Shown piece after piece: positions 1 to 5,452 of a stretch of DNA of 8,800 nucleotides; the stretch's first letter is position 1; each line of letters opens with the position of its first letter. Location of the stretch: assembly GCA_946482335.1 (NCBI GenBank), contig CAMLRG010000220.1, positions 1-8,800 on the forward strand, given 5' to 3'. The position numbers were made by a program, and so were the translations under genes. The notes under the pieces were generated by a model that saw only the letters and a program-made list of their open reading frames with translations, searched no databases and was not told the origin of the DNA. This stretch comes from an uncultured Duganella sp. Lineage in GTDB: Bacteria; Pseudomonadota; Gammaproteobacteria; Burkholderiales; Burkholderiaceae.

Positions 1-333
1 GTGAAGGACGTGAAGAAGGGCATCTACATCCTGGGCCGCGGTTCCTACTCGATCGACCAGCAGCGCTACAACTTCCAGTTCGGCGGCCAGCTGTTCTATG
101 AAATCAAGGACGGCAAGGTCGGCCAGATGCTGAACGACGTGGCCTACCAGTCGAACACCCAGGAATTCTGGAATTCCTGCTCGGCGATCTGCGACCAGCG
201 CGATTGGCGCATGGGCGGTTCGTTCTTCGACGGTAAGGGCCAGCCGAGCCAGGTCAGCGCCGTTTCGCACGGTTCCTCGACCACCCGCTTCAATGGCATC
301 AATGTGATCAACACTGCCCGCAAGATTGACTAA
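1..333 (+). CDS. TldD-like metalloprotease, C-terminal part (5' truncated)
   Basis: This is the last 110 codons of a TldD/PmbA-family protein. The frame is open from the first base, and the family is normally about 450-550 residues long, so the true start lies left of the window and the initial GTG is probably an internal Val. The visible part fits the TldD C-terminal beta-rich domain: a GQLFYEIKDGKVG segment (the family's 'E..NG' strand pair), a Cys pair in NSCSAICDQ, then a GKGQPSQV segment matching the conserved 'GK.GQ' motif near the family's end. TldD is the catalytic half of the TldD/TldE protease, with an HExxxH zinc site that would lie upstream and cannot be seen here. The TldE-like partner follows after 9 nt. 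Assignment as TldD rather than a second TldE is inferred from gene order and the partner's lack of a zinc motif. At the position of the Cys zinc ligand of E. coli TldD this protein appears to have Phe. Confidence 0.8.
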   Translation: MKDVKKGIYILGRGSYSIDQQRYNFQFGGQLFYEIKDGKVGQMLNDVAYQSNTQEFWNSCSAICDQRDWRMGGSFFDGKGQPSQVSAVSHGSSTTRFNGINVINTARKID

Positions 334-336
334 GGA
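332..336 (+). promoter_or_regulatory. Shine-Dalgarno site of the TldE-like gene
   Basis: AAGGA lies 6 nt before the ATG at 343 and overlaps the TAA stop of the upstream gene. It supports ATG 343 as the start and suggests coupled translation of the protease pair. Confidence 0.7.
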
Positions 337-342
337 CGCGAC

Positions 343-1677
343 ATGAAACTCCTGAGCAAAGACGAAGCAAAGAGCATCTGCGACAAAGTGATGGCCATGT
401 CCAAGGCCGACGAATGCCGCATCAACCTGAGCGGCAGCCGCAAGGGCAATGTGCGTTACGCGAACAACAGCGTATCGACCGCCGGCCAGATCGAGGACAC
501 CACCCTGGTGGTGAGCGTCGCTTTCGGCAAGAAGCAGGGCTCGGCCACCTGCAACCAGTTCGACGCCAAATCGCTGGAAGCGGCAGTGCGCCGCGCCGAG
601 GAAATCGCCCGCCTGGCGCCGGAAAACCCTGAATTCATGCCGGCCGTCGGCAAGCAGGACTTCAAGCCGACCAATACCTTCAACCGCAACGCGGAAGCCT
701 TCAATCCCGACTACCGCGCCGACGTGGCTTTCGCCAGCATCGACGCGGCGAAGAAGGCGGGCCTGCAGGCAGCTGGCTTCTTCAACGACACCATCGGCTT
801 CGATTGCATCGCCAATTCCAAAGGCGTGTTCGGCTACCAGGAACTGGCGGGCCTGAACTTCACCGTGACCACCCGCACCAACGACGGCCGCGGTTCGGGC
901 TGGGTGAGCCGCGCAGCCTATGACCCGAAGGCGTTCGACCCGCGCGCCGCTTCCGACATCGCGATCGAGAAGGCCTTGCGCTCGGTCGACGCGAAGGCGC
1001 TGGAGCCGGGCCGCTACACCGTGGTGATGGAACCGGCCGCCACCAACGACCTGCTGAACTTCATGTTCAATGCCTTCGACGCGCGCTCCGCCGACGAAGG
1101 CCGCAGCTTCCTTTCCAAGAAGGGTGGCGCCAACCGCCTGGGCGACAAGCTGTTCGATGAGCAGGTGAACATCTGGACCGACCCGTGGGATGCCAACGCG
1201 CCGGTGCTGCCATGGGACCAGGCCACGATGCAGGCGCGCGCGCGCCGTGACCTGATCAAGGGTGGCGTGATCACTTCGCTGGACTACAACCGCTACTGGG
1301 CGCAGAAGCAGGGCAAGGCGGCCACCCCGCCGGCCGGCAACATCATCATGGCGGGCGGCTCCAGGTCGACCGAGGAGCTGATCGCCTCGACCAAGAAGGG
1401 CATCCTGGTGACGCGCACCTGGTACATCCGCATGGTGGATCCGCAATCGGTGGCGCTGACCGGGCTGACGCGCGACGGTACCTTCTACATTGAGAACGGC
1501 AAGATCAAGCACCCGATCAAGAACTTCCGCTTCAACGACAGCCCGGTCTCGATGCTGAACAATATCGACGAGTTGGGCCGCCCGGTGCTGATCGGCGACA
1601 CCGATGCGCGCAAGCTGATGATCCCGGCCATGAAGGTGCGGGACTTCAACTTCACCTCGTTGTCGGATGCTGTCTAA
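343..1677 (+). CDS. TldE/PmbA-like protease partner
   Basis: This 444-residue protein has the usual length and layout of the TldD/PmbA family. The N-terminal domain (about residues 5-100) includes the strand NVRYANNSVSTAGQIEDTT, a middle region follows, and the C-terminal beta domain (about 220-444) begins at GRYTVVMEPAA and includes the FYIENGKIKHPIKNFRF segment typical of the family. It contains only one histidine (in IKHPIKN), so it cannot carry the HExxxH zinc motif. It is therefore best read as the non-catalytic TldE-type subunit that completes the TldD protease. In known systems the TldD/TldE heterodimer degrades unfolded peptides and matures microcins or antitoxins. No signal peptide is seen, so it is cytosolic. 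ATG 343 is chosen because of the well-spaced AAGGA. In E. coli tldD and pmbA are unlinked; here the pair is adjacent, so this may be a second, paralogous pair. The natural substrate cannot be told from the sequence. Confidence 0.9.
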   Translation: MKLLSKDEAKSICDKVMAMSKADECRINLSGSRKGNVRYANNSVSTAGQIEDTTLVVSVAFGKKQGSATCNQFDAKSLEAAVRRAEEIARLAPENPEFMPAVGKQDFKPTNTFNRNAEAFNPDYRADVAFASIDAAKKAGLQAAGFFNDTIGFDCIANSKGVFGYQELAGLNFTVTTRTNDGRGSGWVSRAAYDPKAFDPRAASDIAIEKALRSVDAKALEPGRYTVVMEPAATNDLLNFMFNAFDARSADEGRSFLSKKGGANRLGDKLFDEQVNIWTDPWDANAPVLPWDQATMQARARRDLIKGGVITSLDYNRYWAQKQGKAATPPAGNIIMAGGSRSTEELIASTKKGILVTRTWYIRMVDPQSVALTGLTRDGTFYIENGKIKHPIKNFRFNDSPVSMLNNIDELGRPVLIGDTDARKLMIPAMKVRDFNFTSLSDAV

Positions 1678-1701
1678 AACCGGCCCGCGCCCCTCGCAGA
1701 C

Positions 1702-1730
1702 CGGTGTCTGACCCTGCGGGTCAGACACCG
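1702..1730 (+). repeat. Perfect 13-bp stem-loop between TldE-like and DUF4159 genes
   Basis: CGGTGTCTGACCC (1702-1714) is followed by the loop TGC and the exact reverse complement GGGTCAGACACCG (1718-1730). It starts 24 nt after the TldE-like stop and ends 17 nt before the DUF4159 start, in a 70-nt gap. The stem is GC-rich and would fold strongly in RNA. The following bases CTTTACCGGTTT contain only short T runs, so it is at best a weak intrinsic terminator for the protease genes. Palindromes with this GTGTCTGACCC core are, from memory, common between genes in Massilia-type genomes, so it may be a copy of a dispersed REP-like element. The hairpin is directly visible; its role is inference. 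Confidence 0.7.
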
Positions 1731-1747
1731 CTTTACCGGTTTAAAAG

Positions 1748-2368
1748 ATGCCAGCCTACGACTTCTACTTCACCCGCCTGACCTACGAATCAGGCGACTG
1801 GGACGTCGACATAAGAATGCCCAGCAACGTGCTCAACTCCCTGGTCGAATACACGACCCTGAAAGTCGACCCCGTTGAACGCATCGTGGCCCTGTCCGAC
1901 CCCAAAATGCTGGAAGCCCCGTTCTGCTACCTGGCCGGCCACAAGCTGGTGCAATTCACCCCGGCCGAACGGAAGAACTTCGAGCGCTACGTCAAAGGCG
2001 GCGGCTTCGTCTTCGTCGACGACTGCAACCACGACATCGACGGCCTGTTCGCGAAATCGTTCGAGGCGGAAGTGGCAAGGATCTTCGGGCCGAAAGCCCT
2101 GCACAAGATCCCCAACAACCACCCGCTGTACTCGGCCTTCTTCAAGTTCGACGGGCCGCCGAACACCGGGATGGAGCTGAATGGCTGGGGCGACGACCTG
2201 GTGCACGACTACCTGAAAGCGGTGGAGTTCGGCGGCCGCATCAGGCTTTTGTATAGCAATAAGGACTATGGCTGCGAGTGGGATTACGACTTCCGCAACA
2301 AGCGCTGGCTGGCAATCGACAACACGCGCTTCGCAGTCAATATCATTCAATATGCGTTGGGAGCATGA
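1748..2368 (+). CDS. Stand-alone DUF4159 domain protein
   Basis: This 206-residue protein is almost entirely one DUF4159 domain. The opening FYFTRLTYESGDWDVD (residues 6-21) matches the family's 'f.f.RL.Y..gdW' start. Later come PFCYLAGH (58-65), the GGGFVFVDDCNHD block (84-96) with its double Asp, and NNHPLYSAFFKF near 123. The biochemical role is unknown; the fold is thought to resemble class I glutamine amidotransferases, without a recognised catalytic triad. I see no signal peptide or membrane segment, so it should be cytosolic, whereas many relatives are exported or fused to membrane domains. From memory, alphaproteobacterial relatives fuse DUF4159 behind a BatA-type membrane domain, which fits a link to the BatA protein encoded three genes downstream. 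The start ATG has only a weak AAAAG in front, directly adjacent, but homology begins within a few residues, so the start is likely right. The stop overlaps the next gene's ATG. Confidence 0.88.
   Translation: MPAYDFYFTRLTYESGDWDVDIRMPSNVLNSLVEYTTLKVDPVERIVALSDPKMLEAPFCYLAGHKLVQFTPAERKNFERYVKGGGFVFVDDCNHDIDGLFAKSFEAEVARIFGPKALHKIPNNHPLYSAFFKFDGPPNTGMELNGWGDDLVHDYLKAVEFGGRIRLLYSNKDYGCEWDYDFRNKRWLAIDNTRFAVNIIQYALGA
2359..2363 (+). promoter_or_regulatory. Shine-Dalgarno site that bears on the MoxR start
   Basis: GGGAG lies only 1 nt before ATG 2365 but 7 nt before the in-frame GTG 2371. The spacing favours GTG 2371, whereas the ATGA overlap with the upstream stop favours ATG 2365 by translational coupling. 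The two differ by two residues. Confidence 0.5.
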
Positions 2369-3366
2369 CCGTGGCTGAAAGCGGCTGGAGCGAAAACGAA
2401 ATCGGCGTACTGCACGCCAAGGTGAAGGCCTTGAAGGCCAGCATGGGGCGGGTCATCATCGGCCAGGAAGAAGTGATCGATTCCCTGGTCATCTGCCTGC
2501 TGGCGGGCGGCCATGCGCTGGTGGAGGGCGTGCCCGGCCTGGGCAAGACGCTGCTGGTCAAGTCGCTGGCCCAGGCCACCGACATGGAGTTCCGCCGCGT
2601 GCAGTTCACGCCGGACCTGATGCCGTCCGATATCGTCGGCACGGAGATCCTGGAAGAGGACCACGCCACCAAGAAGCGCGAATTCCGCTTCCAGCAAGGC
2701 CCGGTGTTCACCCAGGTGTTGCTGGCCGACGAAATCAACCGCGCGCCGCCCAAGACCCAGTCCGCATTGCTGGAGGCGATGCAGGAGCGCTCGGTGACTT
2801 TCGCCGGCCAGACGCACAAGCTGCCCCGCCCCTTCTTCGTGCTGGCGACGCAGAACCCGATCGAGCAGGCGGGCACCTATCCCCTGCCGGAGGCGCAACT
2901 GGACCGCTTCCTGCTGCATATCGACGTCGGCTACCCGAGCGAGGACGAGGAAATCGCCATGGTGTCCGCCACTACCCACGCCGGCCTGAAGGACGCCGAG
3001 CCCGCGATGGACGTTGAAACGCTGTTGCGACTGCAGGCGCTGGTGCGCGACATCGAGATCGGCGAGCACCTGCTGCGCTATGCGACACGCCTGGTGCGCG
3101 CCACCCGCCCACGCGAGACCACCGTCGATGCGGTGAAGAAGCACGTCGGCTGGGGCGCCGGCCCGCGCGCCGGACAGGCGCTGGTGCTGGCCGCCAAGGC
3201 GCGCGCCCTGATGCAGGGCCGCCTGGCCGTCACCCGCGAGGACATCGGCCATATGCTGCTGCCGGTGCTGGCGCACCGCGTGCTGCGCAACTTCGAGGCG
3301 GAAGCGGACGGCATCGCAATTGCCGACATCCTGGCCGCCCTGCGCGACGCCATCAAGCCCGACTGA
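2365..3366 (+). CDS. MoxR-family AAA+ ATPase
   Basis: This 333-residue cytosolic AAA+ ATPase has every motif of the MoxR family (AAA_3 domain). Walker A is GVPGLGKT (55-62), Walker B is VLLADEINRA (118-127, D122/E123), sensor 1 is ATQNP (161-165), the arginine finger lies in EAQLDRF (R181), and sensor 2 is GAGPRAGQAL (264-273, R268). The characteristic IIGQEEV stretch precedes Walker A, and a helical lid domain fills the C-terminus. MoxR proteins form ring oligomers that use ATP to help metal insertion or assembly of protein complexes, usually with a vWA-domain partner encoded nearby; here that is the DUF58 protein directly downstream. The ATG shares 4 nt with the DUF4159 stop. A longer in-frame start at 2278 is rejected because it lies deep inside the DUF4159 gene and adds non-homologous sequence. 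GTG 2371 is a credible alternative. No motif residue is missing, so it should be an active ATPase. Its client is unknown. Confidence 0.97.
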   Translation: MTVAESGWSENEIGVLHAKVKALKASMGRVIIGQEEVIDSLVICLLAGGHALVEGVPGLGKTLLVKSLAQATDMEFRRVQFTPDLMPSDIVGTEILEEDHATKKREFRFQQGPVFTQVLLADEINRAPPKTQSALLEAMQERSVTFAGQTHKLPRPFFVLATQNPIEQAGTYPLPEAQLDRFLLHIDVGYPSEDEEIAMVSATTHAGLKDAEPAMDVETLLRLQALVRDIEIGEHLLRYATRLVRATRPRETTVDAVKKHVGWGAGPRAGQALVLAAKARALMQGRLAVTREDIGHMLLPVLAHRVLRNFEAEADGIAIADILAALRDAIKPD

Positions 3367-3383
3367 CCTGCCTTCGCACCGCC

Positions 3384-4274
3384 ATGCTGGAAACCCCTGC
3401 GCTGCTGGCGCATTCCGCCGACCTTGAGCTGGTGATCCGCCACGTGCTGGCGGGTCTCGGCCATGGCATCCACGCGGGCCGCGAACGCGGCGCCGGCGTC
3501 GAATTCTCCGAATACCGCTCCTACGCGCCCGGCGACGAGTGGCGCCGCGTGGACTGGAAGCTGCTGGCGCGCGCCGACCGCTACTACGTGCGCGAAGCGG
3601 AGCGCGACAGCCACGTCGCCACCTGGCTGGTGCTCGACGCCACGGCCTCGATGGCCGAGCCGAGCCGGCGCGTGGATGGACTGAGCAAACATTGGTACGC
3701 GCGCACCGCACTCGCGTGCGTGGCGGCGATCGCGCAGCGCCAGGGCGATGCTTTCGGCCTGCTGGTGCTGTCCGGCGGCCGCATCGAATTCACCCCCGCC
3801 GCGCGCGGGCCGCGCCAGTTGCAGCGCGTGTTGGCCGCATTGCAGCGCGCCACGCCTGCGGGCGAATTGCCGGATGCGGAGACGCTGCGCGCCAGCCTAC
3901 ATTTCGCGCGCTCGCAAAGCATGGTGTTTGCCGCCACCGATGCGCTGGACTGGCCGTCGCCGCTGGGCGAAGCGCTGGTGCGCCTGCGGCATATGCGGCA
4001 CGACGTGCGCTTGCTGGCCTTGCGCACCGAGGCCGAGGTGGAAGGCAGTTTTGCTACCGGCCACGCTTACCGCGACCCGGAACAAGGTGCGGGGCTGCAT
4101 CGCTTCAGCCGCGCCGACCGTGACGATTACCGCACGGCTCTCGAGGGACACTTCGAGGCCGTGCGTGCCGCCTGCCGCCAGCATGACCTGCCCCTGTGCG
4201 AGGCAAGAGTCGAGCAGCCGCTTGGCGAAGTGTTGCGGGCGTGGCTCAGGAATCCGGAGGCGCGCAGGCCATGA
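3384..4274 (+). CDS. DUF58 (vWA-like) protein
   Basis: This 296-residue protein carries the DUF58 signature EFSEYRSYAPGDEWRRVDWK followed by LLAR (residues 40-63) and, just after, a vWA-like beta strand with a MIDAS-type loop, LVLDATASM (82-90). The usual metal-binding pattern DxSxS appears as D85-A-T87-A-S89. Thr can also ligate metal, so binding may be kept. No membrane helix is evident, so this is the soluble form of the family and should act in the cytoplasm. DUF58 genes usually sit next to moxR and are thought to encode the adaptor or target of the ATPase. It starts 17 nt after moxR. The spacer CCTGCCTTCGCACCGCC has no Shine-Dalgarno, so initiation at ATG 3384 probably relies on ribosomes finishing moxR. 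A later start is unlikely, because the helix before the signature (ETPALLAHSADLELVIRHVL) looks family-like. The stop overlaps the ATG of the BatA gene. Confidence 0.92.
   Translation: MLETPALLAHSADLELVIRHVLAGLGHGIHAGRERGAGVEFSEYRSYAPGDEWRRVDWKLLARADRYYVREAERDSHVATWLVLDATASMAEPSRRVDGLSKHWYARTALACVAAIAQRQGDAFGLLVLSGGRIEFTPAARGPRQLQRVLAALQRATPAGELPDAETLRASLHFARSQSMVFAATDALDWPSPLGEALVRLRHMRHDVRLLALRTEAEVEGSFATGHAYRDPEQGAGLHRFSRADRDDYRTALEGHFEAVRAACRQHDLPLCEARVEQPLGEVLRAWLRNPEARRP
4256..4260 (+). promoter_or_regulatory. Shine-Dalgarno site of the BatA-domain gene
   Basis: GGAGG inside the end of the DUF58 gene stands 10 nt before ATG 4271. It supports that start over the in-frame ATG at 4280 and the upstream one at 4196. 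Confidence 0.65.
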
Positions 4275-5452
4275 TCAGCATGCAGCCTTTGTGGTGGTTC
4301 GCCTTGCCGGTACTGTTGCTGCCGGTGTGGTGGCACATGCGCAAACGCGAGCGCACGCGCACCGACCTCCTTGCGACGGCGCGTTTCCTGCCGGCCGCGA
4401 CCCCGCAGCAGCAGCGCATGTTGCGCTGGTCGGACGTATTGCTCCTGCTCGCACGTCTTGCGCTGCTGGCCGTGCTGATCGCATGGATGGCGGTGCTGGT
4501 CATGCCTTGGAAAGGCGACACTGTGTTTGTCGCCCCAGAACTCCAGGCTTCGCCATGGGCCGAACAGCAGGTCCAGACGGCCGGCATGGGCAGTGCCGCC
4601 CGCGAGCCGCTTCCCGACGACCTGTGGAACTGGCTCGCCCTCAACGAACACGAATGGCGTCCCGAGGCGCGCTTCCTGATCCTCGCCTCCAGCGCCGCCA
4701 TGCCCGCGCTGCCCCCGCGCCTGGCCCACGCCGCCGACCTGCGCCTTGCACCACCCGCCGCCGACCCGGCAACGCCGCCCGCCACCCCTTCGGCCGCCAC
4801 CCCACCGTCCGCCCCTCCATCGTCCGCCGCGCCTTCGCCCGCAGCCGCAGCACGCTCCGCCGCGCCTTCGCCCGCAGCGGCCGCACGCTCCGCCGCGCCT
4901 TCGGCCGTCACTGCCGTCGCATCGACCGCTGTACTGCCGATCACCGCGACCGCGCTCGCCCAGCGGCCGCCGCGCGAGCGGCACGTCGTGGTATCCGCGC
5001 CGCCGGAGCGGATGGCCCGCTGGCAAGCCCTGTTTGCGGCCTTCGGCACCGCAGCCGACGGCGCCAACCGCTACGTCCTCTCTAACGCACCCGTGCCGGC
5101 AACTGAGCTGATCGTCTGGGACCACCCCGACACGCCACCGCCACCATCATGGAAAGCCCCGCTCTGGTGGCGTACCGCCGCCGCCAACGGGCAGACGCAA
5201 ACGCCGCAAGGGCTGACCTGGACCGCGCAACAATGGCCGCTGAGCGACATCGACGGTGCGCGCGCACTGTACGAACGCTGGCAGCAAGCCACCACGCGTC
5301 CCGCCAGCTACGCCATGTCCGCCCAAACCATCAAAGCCGGGCGCAGCAAACCCTTGCCGGCCCCTCTGGCCCGCTCGCCCGAGTGGCTGGCACTCGCCCT
5401 GCTGGCATTGTTTGCCATCGAAAGGATCCTGACCCATGCCCGCCGCCGCTGA
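4271..5452 (+). CDS. BatA-domain membrane protein with Ala/Pro linker
   Basis: This 393-residue protein begins with a BatA (aerotolerance regulator N-terminal) module: helix 1 (about residues 7-23, LWWFALPVLLLPVWWHM), a basic loop with RKRERTRTDLLATARFLP, and helix 2 (about 55-78). A weakly conserved region (80-165) follows, then a low-complexity Ala/Pro/Ser linker (about 165-225) with an 11-residue repeat, a second globular region (about 235-360), a C-terminal helix (about 371-387) and a basic tail. It lacks the vWA domain and MIDAS motif seen in full-length Bat proteins. Three helices place the bulk between helices 2 and 3 on one side of the membrane, probably the periplasm, with the RKRER loop in the cytoplasm. 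In Bat/MoxR operons such proteins form the envelope side of the complex; the exact role here is unknown. The ATG overlaps the DUF58 stop by 4 nt, and the 3' end overlaps the next gene by 17 nt. Confidence 0.85.
   Translation: MISMQPLWWFALPVLLLPVWWHMRKRERTRTDLLATARFLPAATPQQQRMLRWSDVLLLLARLALLAVLIAWMAVLVMPWKGDTVFVAPELQASPWAEQQVQTAGMGSAAREPLPDDLWNWLALNEHEWRPEARFLILASSAAMPALPPRLAHAADLRLAPPAADPATPPATPSAATPPSAPPSSAAPSPAAAARSAAPSPAAAARSAAPSAVTAVASTAVLPITATALAQRPPRERHVVVSAPPERMARWQALFAAFGTAADGANRYVLSNAPVPATELIVWDHPDTPPPPSWKAPLWWRTAAANGQTQTPQGLTWTAQQWPLSDIDGARALYERWQQATTRPASYAMSAQTIKAGRSKPLPAPLARSPEWLALALLALFAIERILTHARRR
4823..4903 (+). repeat. 33-bp in-frame tandem repeat (about 2.5 copies)
   Basis: The period-33 units lie at 4823-4855 and 4856-4888, with a partial third copy from 4889 to 4903. 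They encode SAAPSPAAAAR twice and then SAAPS. Copies one and two differ only at synonymous positions (for example GCAGCCGCA against GCAGCGGCC). The array sits in the disordered linker of the BatA-domain protein and, being a multiple of 3, can change length without breaking the frame. Confidence 0.85.
5422..5426 (+). promoter_or_regulatory. Shine-Dalgarno site of the DUF4175 gene
   Basis: AAGGA lies 9 nt before ATG 5436, inside the coding sequence of the BatA protein's C-terminal helix. It supports a start that gives a 17-nt gene overlap. Confidence 0.65.

Noticed and set aside
1700..1740. ACCGGT copies around the palindrome as a target-site duplication
   Set aside because: The left copy overlaps the stem itself, and ACCGGT is a short palindrome likely to recur by chance.
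1678..1747. Promoter for the DUF4159-MoxR operon in the only sizeable gap
   Set aside because: TTTACC and TTTAAAAG are AT-rich, but no -35/-10 pair with proper spacing is convincing, and the stem-loop occupies much of the gap.
2278..2364. 29-residue N-terminal extension of the MoxR protein
   Set aside because: It lies wholly inside the DUF4159 gene in another phase and has no family-like sequence; ATG 2365 or GTG 2371 fit gene spacing and the family.
2347..3711. Long minus-strand open frame of 454 codons opposite moxR and the DUF58 gene
   Set aside because: It is a shadow of the moxR codon pattern, and the plus strand carries all AAA+ motifs.
3748..5085. Plus-strand open frame of 445 codons in another phase across the DUF58 and BatA genes
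   Set aside because: It is Arg/Ala/Pro-rich out-of-frame sequence that crosses two real genes, with no domain or ribosome site of its own.
2365..5452. Reading the MoxR/vWA genes as an anti-phage ternary system
   Set aside because: Known MoxR/vWA conflict systems carry an effector such as a protease, nuclease or toxin; none is visible, and the neighbours are DUF4175- and BatA-type membrane proteins.
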